A DNA stretch of 64,000 nt, from the NCBI RefSeq assembly GCF_907164905.1, contig NZ_CAJRAF010000002.1, positions 186,001-250,000 on the forward strand, written 5' to 3'. This document shows positions 12,101 through 20,324 of the stretch, piece by piece. Both the position numbers and the translations under genes were made by a program. The DNA is from Dyadobacter sp. CECT 9275 (lineage in GTDB: Bacteria; Bacteroidota; Bacteroidia; Cytophagales; Spirosomataceae). Each line of letters opens with the position of its first letter. Position 1 is the first letter of the stretch. The notes below the pieces were generated by a model. It saw nothing but the letters and a program-made list of their open reading frames with translations. It ran no database searches and was not told where the DNA came from.

Positions 12101-12456
12101 TCCAGAACTCAGACGGATCTTACCGTGTGAACGACGTAAAACTTACGGCACGTGAGTATCACCAGTCGAGAACTGGTAACAGGGATTATGCCGGCGGTGG
12201 AATTTTTGACGCTTCCTATGCCAAATTGCGCGAAATGAGACTTTCCTATACCGTTCCGGGCAAGTTCCTTAACAAAGCCAAAATTAAAGGTCTGAACGTA
12301 TCGATTGTAGGACGTAACCTCGCTGTATGGAGCAAAGTACCACACATTGATCCTGAAACCTCTTCCCTGAGCGGCGGAACAATTGTACCGGGTATCGAAT
12401 CCGTAGGTATGCCTACTACCCGCAGCTGGGGCTTTAACGTTGGTTTTAATTTCTAA
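9118..12456 (+). CDS. SusC/RagA-type TonB-dependent outer-membrane transporter (no STN domain)
   Basis: Outer-membrane barrel that imports a bound oligomeric or small ligand with energy from TonB-ExbBD, working with the SusD lipoprotein encoded next. After a signal peptide ending near residue 36 (AVHA) it has the carboxypeptidase-D regulatory-like domain (ITGKISDENGVGLPGVSV, about 50-125), the TonB-box region NEVVVTALGIKKE, the plug (LQGKAAGVQV-like segment, VIDGVPI, LKGANAAALYGSRAANGVIVITTK) and a long barrel ending in an aromatic C-terminus (WGFNVGFNF). 1112 residues is typical. It lacks the STN domain present in the second SusC of this window, so it should not signal to the sigma/FecR pair. 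The next gene starts 18 bases downstream. Substrate unknown. Confidence 0.95.
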   Translation: MSETVLPRKTLRKFSRIIFCHSILTCAAVSLPAVHAMPVVVASKIDKTITGKISDENGVGLPGVSVIMKGSTTGTISDSEGKYTISLPNNGAILIYSYVGYLSKEINVTTASNIDVVMEPDVRNLNEVVVTALGIKKESKRLGYAVQELKGGDLDKARETNFVSGLAGKAAGVQVMSSPSGVGGSARVTIRGDKSLDINKNQPLFVIDGVPITNELTGSSGRSYQEIDYGNGASQINPDDVESMTILKGANAAALYGSRAANGVIVITTKSGKNSKGLGVSVNAGLTFENPLVLPEFQKVYGQGNNGVFSFVDGNGGGIADGVDESWGPKMDGTLIAQHNSPTSKGFRGGDISLVDDGSLGTATDMNARGTITPTPFRPGNNLKEFYETGITNNTNVSVTGSNEKGDFRLSYTLLDQKGIIPNTDLKRNTFAINAGYNLSPKLTVRVAGNYINSVSDNRPSLTYGTESIIYLLHCWMGQHVDLNSLKQYWMPGMEDRQQFNFNYNYHDNPYFNLYENTNSQSANRIFGNISVRYTFNDWLSLQVRGGTDFNNDLRKRKRAFSTQRFPFGSYREERVRNGESNFDFLFSVNKDISEKFSFGANFGGNRQSSKMNNFEVTAPQLLIPGIYSFNNTKVALVSSIYDGNKVINSLYGSVQLGYNNYLFLDVTARNDWSTALTLPAAVDTLGKTVNSYFYPSASLSAVVSDMVRMPEWVSFGKVRTSVAQVGNDTDPYRFTAGYGRSDPWGEYPVYSSSASLVNYNLKPEISTSFEIGTEWRFLKNRAGLDFTFYNINTRNQILPSVPVSITSGYSNRIVNAGEIRNYGYELMLHGTPVIVGDFKWDINVNWSANRSKVVKFDGDVENYQMVERHGVSIQARVGERMGDMYAIDLKKVEDKNSPYYGQQIFNESGRFVGTDNLVKVGNYNANWMAGIRNTFTYKNFALSGLLDIRHGGQVFSETFVVGLEAGQVIETLEGRANGYDISQPGNGVIGKGVIQNSDGSYRVNDVKLTAREYHQSRTGNRDYAGGGIFDASYAKLREMRLSYTVPGKFLNKAKIKGLNVSIVGRNLAVWSKVPHIDPETSSLSGGTIVPGIESVGMPTTRSWGFNVGFNF

Positions 12457-12474
12457 TTTAAATTCGAATATCTT

Positions 12475-13941
12475 ATGAAAAAGATAAATATATATATTGG
12501 AATTCTGGCTACCGGGCTGTTCTTCCTGCCCTCTTGTACCCAGGATTATGTAGAGAAAAATACCGATCCGAATGCGATCACCGATGTTACTGCCGACTTG
12601 TTACTACCGGGTATCATCCGAACTTCTGTAAATGAAATGGTAAACCAAAGCTGGGGAATCGGTAACATTGTTATCCAACATACTGCCAAGATCCAGTTCG
12701 TTTCGGAAGACCGGTATACCTGGGGTGACAGAGATGGTCTGTGGCAGAATATGTACAATAACTTGCGTAACGTGCAGCTGCTGCTTGACTTAAGCAACAA
12801 GAACAACGCCAATAACTACAAAGGTGTAACGCTTATCATGCGTGCCTGGATGTATTCCCTGCTGACAGATGCTTACGGAGATATCCCCTATTCAGAAGCT
12901 ACAAGTGGTGTTTCGGGAATTCTGCAGCCAAAATATGATACCCAGGAGGCAGTGTATACGGGCATTCTGAACGACTTAAAAACGGCGAACGACTTGCTCG
13001 GAGCAGGAGAAACCGTGGTAGGTGACCTGATTTACGGTGGAGATGTGAGCAAATGGAAAAAGCTGGCCAATTCATTGCGCCTGCGTTATCTGATGCGTAT
13101 CTCGGATAAAAAAGACGTAAAAGCGGAGATGCAGGCCATTATCAGCAATACTGCTGCGACACCGATTTTTACCAGCAATGACGACAACGGAACCATGGAG
13201 TACCTTACCGGCGCTCCTAACCAGTTTCCGATGTATACTTCGCGCTCAGGTTCCTTTGATGAGTTCAGGCTCAGCAAAAACCTTGGAGACAAACTTACCG
13301 GCTTCAATGACCCGCGTATAACCGCCTTCGCCCAGCCTACAGATGCATCGGTTACCGCAGGAAAGCCCGTTTATTCAGGTGTTCCCAACGGGCTTAACGA
13401 AGTGGCAGCACTAGCCTACAACGGCGGTGCAAGTAATATTTCCCGTGTAGGCGCCTTGTACTACAAAGGTTCTATCACAGAGCGCGGCTTAAAAGTAGCC
13501 AAAGGTTATATCATGGGTTATCCCGAGCTTCAGTTCATCCTGGCCGAGGCGTCCAAAAAAGGAATGATCACTTCGGCAAAAACAACGAAGGATTATTACG
13601 AAGAGGGTGTTAAAGCGGCATTTGGATTTGTGGATACTACCATTCCGGCCGATTATCTTACCCGCACCGGCATAGCCTACGACGAAGCCAATGCACTTAC
13701 ACTGATCGGGACACAAAAATGGATATCCTTGTTCTTCACTGGTCTGGAAGCCTGGTTTGACTGGCGCAGAACGAACATCCCGGTGATTACCCCTGGCCTT
13801 GACAATGTCAACAGTAACAGGGTACCTGTCCGCTTTGCCTATCCGCGCAGCGAGCAAACCCTGAACCCTGCTAGCCTTGCCAACGCAGTTTCGCGCCAGG
13901 GCGCTGATAACTACAATACCAAGGTTTGGTGGGATCTGTAA
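12475..13941 (+). CDS. SusD/RagB-like outer-membrane lipoprotein
   Basis: Surface lipoprotein that closes over the SusC barrel and binds the nutrient. Signal peptide ends in LPSC (Cys21). The body begins CTQDYVEKNTDPNAITDVTADLLLPGII and contains the TPR-like region with RAWMYSLLTDAYGDIPYSEA (about 120-140) and FEWRR-like segment 'LEAWFDWRRTNIP' near the C-terminus, which place it in the SusD-like_2 family (RagB-type) rather than classical starch SusD. 488 residues is normal. It forms the operon with the SusC gene upstream and is followed by a strong terminator, although the next gene is in the same direction and may be functionally linked. Ligand is not predictable. Confidence 0.93.
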   Translation: MKKINIYIGILATGLFFLPSCTQDYVEKNTDPNAITDVTADLLLPGIIRTSVNEMVNQSWGIGNIVIQHTAKIQFVSEDRYTWGDRDGLWQNMYNNLRNVQLLLDLSNKNNANNYKGVTLIMRAWMYSLLTDAYGDIPYSEATSGVSGILQPKYDTQEAVYTGILNDLKTANDLLGAGETVVGDLIYGGDVSKWKKLANSLRLRYLMRISDKKDVKAEMQAIISNTAATPIFTSNDDNGTMEYLTGAPNQFPMYTSRSGSFDEFRLSKNLGDKLTGFNDPRITAFAQPTDASVTAGKPVYSGVPNGLNEVAALAYNGGASNISRVGALYYKGSITERGLKVAKGYIMGYPELQFILAEASKKGMITSAKTTKDYYEEGVKAAFGFVDTTIPADYLTRTGIAYDEANALTLIGTQKWISLFFTGLEAWFDWRRTNIPVITPGLDNVNSNRVPVRFAYPRSEQTLNPASLANAVSRQGADNYNTKVWWDL

Positions 13942-13974
13942 AAATCCCTGCCGATTTATTCCGGCAAGGTTAAG

Positions 13975-14010
13975 AAAAGCCCCGGCAGATTTACATCCGC
14001 CGGGGCTTTT
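13975..14010 (+). terminator. Strong hairpin terminator after the first SusD
   Basis: Perfect 12-bp stem AAAAGCCCCGGC (13975-13986) with GCCGGGGCTTTT (13999-14010); the stem end supplies the T tract. Confidence 0.9.
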
Positions 14011-14165
14011 GGCGTTTATCTGGTCCGATTTGTCCGGAGAATTCTGCCAGTCGTGCCATACCCGCTGCACTAATTTCAAAATAAATCATAATAATTCGCG
14101 ATATATTAGTAGAAAAAATCACGTAATTAGCTTTTTAAATGTAAACATTACACTTAATAGACCCA

Positions 14166-15893
14166 ATGCATTCCTTCTTTCAAAAATTCTCCTACGTTTT
14201 TCTGGCTTACCCGCTGATGGTCATGGGCCAGGACGATAGCCAAAGTTATTCCCGCCTGCCTCTTTCAGATTTTAGTTCGTTTGAAAAACCGGCGTCCAAC
14301 TGGTCATTGCAAGGCGGTATTTCCATACTCCCAAAAACAGGCACCAAGGCCAAATTACAGTCGGGAACTGGCATTCTTGTCGGGAATGCCGGCGAAACAC
14401 TCGTTACCAGGTTAAAAGCCAGGGATCTGCGGCTGTCAGTGGAGTTCATGGTATCTCCCGGTGCCGAGGGTGCAATCATTCTCCCTGGCGGATCAAAAGT
14501 CCTCATCTCCGATAGTTATAAGCAACTGGAACCTAATTCCGGTACTTCTGGCTTCATAGGACAGTTTCCTTCTCAGAATGCAGCAAAAGCACCCGGCCTG
14601 TGGCAGACCCTTGAACTGGCCTACGACGCCTCCGTTCCCGGCCTCGCCGGCACCGCCCGTTTGAACACACTTGCCCTAAATAAAGTGATTGTTCTGGAAG
14701 CTGTTTACCTGCCCGTAAAAAACCAGGATAAAGATGCCCAGAGCCTTTCATTTGAGGTAACAAAAGGCACCATCGCTTTCCGAAATCCAGGGTATCAGCT
14801 GCTGGAAAGCAGGAAGCCGCTTAGCTTGTCAAATCTGACGTACAAGGTTTACAGCGACAAATGGGATGCCAAGCAATATTCACAACTGGACCACGAAGGA
14901 AAGTCGGAGGTAATAACCCAGGAAGTTACCAATGGAATGCGGGAATTTCATTTGGTTTATGAAGGGAATTTCGAAGTCAGCGAAGCCGGAAACTATATTT
15001 TTACAAGTATCTATTCCGGTCCTGTCTTAACGCTGGATATAGACGGGAAAAGTGTTTTGGCCAGCGGAGAAAGTACCTCCCAGGAATCCCATACCGGCTC
15101 GGTCAACCTCAGCCAGGGTACACACAAGTTTAAAATTCATTATTCAAGATTTCCCTGGAGACCCTCTGCCTTAGGTTTAAGGGTCGAAAAAGCAGGTATC
15201 CGGGCTTACGACCTTCATGTGCTGTCGTCCCTTCCCGAGCCAGCTCCAAAGCCTAATATCACCGATACACCCGACAAAAAGCCCGACATGATCCGTTCCT
15301 TCATCCAGCTGGAGGGAGAAAAATACAAAAGGACTCATTGCATATCCGTTGGCAGCCCCACCGGATGGAACTATACCATGGACCTGAACCGCGGGGCTTT
15401 ATTACAGGCGTGGCGGGGCCATTTTGCAAATGTAACCGAAATGTGGTACGAACGCGGAGAACCCCAGCTCTTGTTCCCAAACGGACTTACGGTTCCGGTT
15501 TCAGGGAAGAGCAGTTTTGCTGTTCTGTCAGCCCCCAACTCCGCATGGCCCGATTCCTCGGATATCAATTATCTGGGTTACAAAGTTGATGCCGCAGGAT
15601 ATCCTGCCTACCGTTATGCGATGGGCGCTGCAACGGTGACAGATCAGCTGGTTTCAGGCACTGGCGGGATCACCAGAACGTTTGGGATAGAAGGGGCGCT
15701 CAAAGGTCCGCTATATGCTTTATTGGGCGCTGGAAAGAAGATAACTGAGGTGGAGAAAGGTTTATACCAGGTTGACGACAATTACTATCTTCAACTTGAC
15801 AAAAATGCAAAAGCAGTAGTGCGCCCATCAGCCGCAGGCCAGGAGCTGATACTTCCGGTAGCCGACAAAACCAGTTACACCTTGTTTTGGTGA
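14166..15893 (+). CDS. Secreted multi-domain protein with GH16/DUF1080-like and PA14-like domains
   Basis: Extracytoplasmic protein of 575 residues with a signal peptide (cleavage near VMG/QDD, residue 21). Residues about 30-205 resemble the 3-keto-disaccharide hydrolase (DUF1080)/concanavalin-like fold (LRLSVEFMVSPGAEGAIILPGGSKV). About 215-345 resembles a PA14 domain (YKVYSDKWD, NYIFTSIYSGPVLTLDIDGK, GTHKFKIHYSR), usually carbohydrate binding. The last 200 residues hold a WNYTMDLNRGALLQAWRG motif seen in Bacteroidota and Planctomycetes proteins attached to secreted sugar dehydrogenases. It ends 56 bases before the next gene, which encodes such a dehydrogenase-like protein, so the two probably act together on a sugar. 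No catalytic residues could be assigned with certainty. Confidence 0.65.
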   Translation: MHSFFQKFSYVFLAYPLMVMGQDDSQSYSRLPLSDFSSFEKPASNWSLQGGISILPKTGTKAKLQSGTGILVGNAGETLVTRLKARDLRLSVEFMVSPGAEGAIILPGGSKVLISDSYKQLEPNSGTSGFIGQFPSQNAAKAPGLWQTLELAYDASVPGLAGTARLNTLALNKVIVLEAVYLPVKNQDKDAQSLSFEVTKGTIAFRNPGYQLLESRKPLSLSNLTYKVYSDKWDAKQYSQLDHEGKSEVITQEVTNGMREFHLVYEGNFEVSEAGNYIFTSIYSGPVLTLDIDGKSVLASGESTSQESHTGSVNLSQGTHKFKIHYSRFPWRPSALGLRVEKAGIRAYDLHVLSSLPEPAPKPNITDTPDKKPDMIRSFIQLEGEKYKRTHCISVGSPTGWNYTMDLNRGALLQAWRGHFANVTEMWYERGEPQLLFPNGLTVPVSGKSSFAVLSAPNSAWPDSSDINYLGYKVDAAGYPAYRYAMGAATVTDQLVSGTGGITRTFGIEGALKGPLYALLGAGKKITEVEKGLYQVDDNYYLQLDKNAKAVVRPSAAGQELILPVADKTSYTLFW

Positions 15894-15949
15894 TCGCCCG
15901 GCATTTATCATCTCAAAACCCGTCAATCCAACAAAGAATTAATTCTAAA

Positions 15950-17938
15950 ATGAAAAAAATATTAGCAACCACGCTTATTTCATTGGGATGCCTGGCCGCA
16001 CAGGCACAATCAGGCCCCAAAAGCGAAGATGATTATTACCGCATCATAACGATCCCCGTTCCTGAAAATATCAAACTGGAAATCGGAGGCCTGGCAGTGC
16101 TGCCGGACGGCCGTCTGGCAGCGTCTACCCGTCGGGGCGAGGTATGGATGATCAGCAATCCTTATCTGAAGGGAGATGGCAAGCCCAGTTTTAACAGATT
16201 TGCTTCCGGCCTGCACGAACCCCTGGGCATTCTTTACAGAGGCAAAGATTTTCTTGTCACCCAGCGTGGTGAGGTAACCCGCCTGGCAGACACCGACAAC
16301 GACGGCGTTGCGGATGTGTATGATTCCTTCGTCCGGTGGCCGCTATCAGGTAACTACCACCAATACTCTTACGGTCCGGTTGCCATGCCAAACGGCGAGA
16401 TGCTGATTACATTAAACCTGGACTGGGTAGGCCGTGGTGCCAGCCAGTCTAAATGGAGAGGCTGGATGCTCAAACTTGGTGAGGACGGAAAACTGACCCC
16501 CTGGGCCACAGGTCTTCGCTCACCGTCGGGTTTCGGTTCATACCAGGGTGATATTTTCTATACCGAAAACCAGGGCGACTGGGTAGGTTCTGGAAGGATG
16601 ACGCACCTGGCCAAAGGAGATTTTGCCGGGAACCCCGCCGGACTGAGATGGAGCAGCGAGCCGGATTCGCCGGTAAAACTGAAACCGGAAGATATCCCCG
16701 ACACTGGGGAGCCGATCTACGATGCTTCTAAAAAGGTACCTGGCATTAAACCACCGGCTGTATGGTTTCCCCATACTATTGTAGGTATCTCTACATCGGA
16801 TTTTAAAGAGGACGTTACTAAAGGAGCATTCGGACCGTTTGAAGGGCAGATGTTCGTCGGAGATCAGGGGCATAGTATTATTACCCGCGCCGACATGGAG
16901 AAGGTAAATGGTGTTTGGCAAGGTGCGGTTTTTCCATTCCGTGAAGGCTTCATGTCCGGGGTATTGCGGCTTGCATGGGGCCTGGACGGCTCTCTCTTTG
17001 TAGGCCAGACCAGCCGTGGCTGGGCTGCAACCGGCAAAGAAGAATTTGGTGTACAGCGCGTGGTATGGACTGGTAAAATGCCCTTTGAAATGAAAAATAT
17101 GAGATCAAGGCCAGACGGATTTGAAATCACATTTACAATGCCGGTTGATAAGAAAACCGCCGCAGATCCTGCTTCTTACAAAATGAACAGCTTTACGTAC
17201 AAATACCACCATACTTACGGCAGCCCCATAGTTAACACCAGCGAAGTACCCCTGAAAGGGATCGTAGTATCGGAAGACGGGCTGAAAGTAAGACTGGTGG
17301 TGGATCCCTCGTCTCTGAAAAAGGGTTACGTTCATGAGTTGAAAACCGAAGGTATCCGTACCCCGGAGGGAGCCTCCATTCTACATCCTACTGCCTATTA
17401 TACTCTAAATGAAATTGCCGGAGGTGATATGGTTAACAGCAACCAATTTACTACCACCGTTAAAAGCTCCGCTATGAGCCACCAGGACCATGCTGCGGAC
17501 GTACCGGTAACCACATCGGCTTCGGCAAAGAGGGTCGTAGAAATGCCCGCCAGCTGGACCAACGGACCCGACCAGGTGATCACAATTGGTACCGTTCCGG
17601 GATTAAAATTTGATATATCCGAAATTCAGGTAAAGGCCGGAAGCAGGATTAAACTGGTGTTCAACAACAATGATGACATGCTTCATAACCTAGTAATCAC
17701 CAGACCAGGTACGGCAAATGCTGTGGGTGAAGCGGGCCTGAACCTGGGACTAAAAGGTTCGGAAATGAGCTACGTTCCCAAGTCTAACGACGTCCTTTTC
17801 CACAGTAACATCGTTGAACCGGAGAAATCCGAATCGATTTATTTTGTTGCTCCGAAAACAGCAGGTACTTACCAGTACGTCTGTACCTTTCCGGGCCACT
17901 ATACCCTCATGCAAGGGAAACTGAAAGTCACAAAATAA
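15950..17938 (+). CDS. Secreted beta-propeller dehydrogenase-like protein fused to a cupredoxin
   Basis: Signal peptide (MKKILATTLISLGCLAAQAQ) then a beta-propeller (about 35-400) related to soluble glucose/sorbosone dehydrogenases: GGLAVLPDGRLAASTRRGEVW, HEPLGILYRGKDFLVTQRGEVTRL, YTENQGDWVGSG. The C-terminal 110 residues form an azurin/auracyanin-like type-1 copper domain with His579 (MLHNLVI), Cys645, His650 and Met654 (CTFPGHYTLM), a full ligand set. A secreted redox enzyme that passes electrons to its own copper centre is the likely role; whether PQQ is bound is not shown. The start at 15950 is chosen because it gives a proper signal peptide; an in-frame ATG at 15887 would overlap the preceding gene. 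It sits 56 bases after the PA14 protein gene. Confidence 0.8.
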   Translation: MKKILATTLISLGCLAAQAQSGPKSEDDYYRIITIPVPENIKLEIGGLAVLPDGRLAASTRRGEVWMISNPYLKGDGKPSFNRFASGLHEPLGILYRGKDFLVTQRGEVTRLADTDNDGVADVYDSFVRWPLSGNYHQYSYGPVAMPNGEMLITLNLDWVGRGASQSKWRGWMLKLGEDGKLTPWATGLRSPSGFGSYQGDIFYTENQGDWVGSGRMTHLAKGDFAGNPAGLRWSSEPDSPVKLKPEDIPDTGEPIYDASKKVPGIKPPAVWFPHTIVGISTSDFKEDVTKGAFGPFEGQMFVGDQGHSIITRADMEKVNGVWQGAVFPFREGFMSGVLRLAWGLDGSLFVGQTSRGWAATGKEEFGVQRVVWTGKMPFEMKNMRSRPDGFEITFTMPVDKKTAADPASYKMNSFTYKYHHTYGSPIVNTSEVPLKGIVVSEDGLKVRLVVDPSSLKKGYVHELKTEGIRTPEGASILHPTAYYTLNEIAGGDMVNSNQFTTTVKSSAMSHQDHAADVPVTTSASAKRVVEMPASWTNGPDQVITIGTVPGLKFDISEIQVKAGSRIKLVFNNNDDMLHNLVITRPGTANAVGEAGLNLGLKGSEMSYVPKSNDVLFHSNIVEPEKSESIYFVAPKTAGTYQYVCTFPGHYTLMQGKLKVTK

Positions 17939-17945
17939 TGATTAA

Positions 17946-17978
17946 GAGCAGGTTGCCATGAATCCAGGCAGCCTGCTC
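17946..17978 (+). terminator. Weak hairpin after the cupredoxin fusion gene
   Basis: GAGCAGG (17946-17952) pairs with CCTGCTC (17972-17978), with an inner TTGCC/GGCAG partial extension. No T run follows, so termination activity is uncertain. Confidence 0.45.
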
Positions 17979-18103
17979 TGCTATCTTCCCTGATTGAATC
18001 GCCCAAAAAAGTTTTATCAAAAATTGCTGAGGAGATAGCAGATCAGCCCTGCTTTGAGTATCACAATTCGCTGAATTATTAAAATTATAACAATAAGCGT
18101 AAA

Positions 18104-18706
18104 TTGGAAAAGCTACACCAAACGTCCGACATCAACATTGAGCTCTGGCGGCAGTTTAAAGCCGGAGATGCCAATGCATTGGGAAAGCTAGCGCAGGTGC
18201 ATTACCGTGCACTTTACAATTACGCTAGCAAATTTTCGAATGATCCTGATTTTATACGGGATTGTCTTCAGGAAATGTATCTCGAATTGTGGGAACGCCG
18301 GGCCTTCCTTTCCGAAACGGCGTTTGTAAAATCTTATCTTTTTAAAGCGCTACGTCACAAACTTATCAAAGAAAGCGCACGTCTCAAACGCTTTCAGGAA
18401 CCACAGGAACTTGCCTTTCTAGACCACGATACTGACCTCTCCATCGAATCTCACATCATCGAGGACGAAATTCTGAACCACCAGAAAAACCGTCTTAACA
18501 ACATTATATCCCATCTTTCCAAACGCCAGCAGGAGATCATTTACCTGAGATTCTATCAAAATCTTGAAAATGATGATATTTCCCAGATCATGAACCTGGG
18601 CAAACAAAGCGTGGCCAATCTGCTGTACAGAACCCTCAAAGAAATCAAGGGAATATGGATACCCGCAGAATTTTTCTGGGCTCTGGTCCTGTTTCCTTTC
18701 CTCTGA
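18104..18706 (+). CDS. ECF-type RNA polymerase sigma factor (TTG start)
   Basis: Sigma-70 family ECF factor: region 2 in the first half (YNYASKFSNDPDFIRDCLQEMYLELWERR, about 38-66) and the region 4 helix-turn-helix in the second (LSKRQQEIIYLRFYQNLENDDISQIMNLGKQSVANLLYRTLKEIK, about 138-183). 200 residues is normal. The only usable start is TTG: an in-frame stop lies 24 bases upstream and the first internal ATG is about 60 residues in, which would delete region 2. With the FecR gene that follows and the STN-bearing SusC further on, it forms a classical transducer system in which ligand import at the outer membrane frees the sigma factor to transcribe the uptake genes. No exact target promoter is identifiable here. 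Confidence 0.93.
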   Translation: MEKLHQTSDINIELWRQFKAGDANALGKLAQVHYRALYNYASKFSNDPDFIRDCLQEMYLELWERRAFLSETAFVKSYLFKALRHKLIKESARLKRFQEPQELAFLDHDTDLSIESHIIEDEILNHQKNRLNNIISHLSKRQQEIIYLRFYQNLENDDISQIMNLGKQSVANLLYRTLKEIKGIWIPAEFFWALVLFPFL

Positions 18707-18991
18707 TCCCCTCTTCTCCACCACCACTTTCCCGTTTCTTAGGAAGCTGTCTTTTGATTTACAATCGGCTAATTTTTAAATAATTACGCCGAATAATCAT
18801 AATCATTCTCAAACCGCAATTAATTAATATAACTATTTCAAAAAAATATTTTCATTTTTTTGGTTATAACCTCCCGCAAATCCGACATACATATATAAAG
18901 GCCCCAGTCTGTGTGGCAGTACAACCTACCTTGCACCGGCAAACGCCCCTAAACCTTTAAATAACGGGCAAATCTATCCCGACCAGAAACA

Positions 18992-20098
18992 ATGAATGAT
19001 TATCAATTTTACACACTCGAAGAATTTACTGCCGATGAGGTATTCCGTGAATGGGTACTTGATCCCACCGGAAGACATGCCTCTTTCTGGGAAAATTGGC
19101 TTGCTCAACATCCGGAGAAAACCGATACCGTTAACCAGGCCAAAATACTGGTGCTTACCATCCACCAAAGGTATATCCACGTGATTGACGAAGCAGAAAT
19201 AGACAATGAAATAGCTTCGCTCGTAATGGCCGCAGAAGAGCGCAGCCGAAGAGCATGGACAGGCCCGGGCGTTTGGCTGAGAAATCCGATGTTCCGCGTA
19301 GCCGCGTCTTTATTACTTCTCTCAGGTATAGGCTGGTATTATTATACCGACCAGACTCCGGTATCCGTTGCAAAAAGCCAGCATGCACTGACACTTCCGG
19401 AGGAACAGATGGTGGTAAAATGCAATACTGACTCAACAGACCTAACTATTTTTTTAAGTGACAACAGTGTGGCAACACTCAAAATGGGGAGTACGATCAC
19501 CTATCCAAGAAAATTTACAGGCGATACACGTGTTGTAAATCTTTCAGGAGAAGCCTTCTTTGACATTACCAGAAATCCGGCCAAACCTTTCCTGGTGTTT
19601 GCTAACGGAACCGTCACCAAGGTATTAGGTACCAGTTTTCGGGTGAAAGCATTTGCGAAAGACAACACGGTAATGGTACTTGTGAAAACCGGGAAGGTGT
19701 CGGTGTATCCTCAAAAGGAATACGAAACCCTGGTCAACGATCAACACCATGAAGTAGCCGGTGTGATACTAAACCCCAACCAGCAGGCGGTTTTCAAAAG
19801 GAAAGAAAACAGGCTTGAAAAGGGAATCGTATCGGATCCTCAGCTGCTTACTGAATTGCCTGAAAGCCCGGAAATCGTGTTTGACGATAAACCGGTTGCA
19901 GATGTGCTGCATGCACTCGAGAAGGCTTACGGCATTGTCATCCTGTTCGACAGGGACATTCTGGCAAGCTGTGCAGTAAGCACCCAGTTCAGGGAAGAGA
20001 GCCTTAAGCAGCGGATGAACGCCATTTGCCAGGCCATCGGGGCCACTTATGAGGTGATTGACGGGCAGATTATCGTCAACAGCAAAGGTTGCAGCTAG
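18992..20098 (+). CDS. FecR-family anti-sigma factor
   Basis: Inner-membrane anti-sigma regulator. The cytoplasmic N-terminal part (about 1-95) is followed by one membrane segment (VAASLLLLSGIGWYYYT, about 103-120), the periplasmic FecR domain (about 150-245, with STITYPRKFTGDTRVVNLSGEAFFDI and VLGTSFRVKA) and a C-terminal DUF4974/STN-like domain (about 290-365, FDDKPVADVLHALEKAYGIVILFD). 368 residues is usual. A gap of 285 bases separates it from the sigma factor gene, longer than typical, so it might also be transcribed separately, but the gap shows no clear promoter. Its C-terminal domain is expected to touch the STN domain of the SusC at 20325-23786. Confidence 0.94.
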   Translation: MNDYQFYTLEEFTADEVFREWVLDPTGRHASFWENWLAQHPEKTDTVNQAKILVLTIHQRYIHVIDEAEIDNEIASLVMAAEERSRRAWTGPGVWLRNPMFRVAASLLLLSGIGWYYYTDQTPVSVAKSQHALTLPEEQMVVKCNTDSTDLTIFLSDNSVATLKMGSTITYPRKFTGDTRVVNLSGEAFFDITRNPAKPFLVFANGTVTKVLGTSFRVKAFAKDNTVMVLVKTGKVSVYPQKEYETLVNDQHHEVAGVILNPNQQAVFKRKENRLEKGIVSDPQLLTELPESPEIVFDDKPVADVLHALEKAYGIVILFDRDILASCAVSTQFREESLKQRMNAICQAIGATYEVIDGQIIVNSKGCS

Positions 20099-20208
20099 CA
20101 GACCGGCGGCAGCCGGTAAACATTGTAAAATCTAAACAGAACCCAATTTAAATAATTAAAATTCAGCTTGCCTATGATATAATTTAACGATCTGCATACA
20201 ACAACAAG

Positions 20209-20235
20209 GCCGGTGATGATTGCGCCATCACCGGC
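20209..20235 (+). promoter_or_regulatory. Hairpin in the leader of the STN-type SusC gene
   Basis: Perfect 10-bp arms GCCGGTGATG (20209-20218) and CATCACCGGC (20226-20235) around a 7-base loop, 90 bases before the SusC start. No T run follows, so it is more likely an mRNA-leader structure or processing site than a simple terminator. Confidence 0.5.
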
Positions 20236-20324
20236 TCATGGTTTCCCTCAAACATCTTTGGCGAGATGCAAGGGAGCTGTTTGTCCAAATTTTTCCCAAA
20301 ATACAGAACCAAACAATCAAAAGT

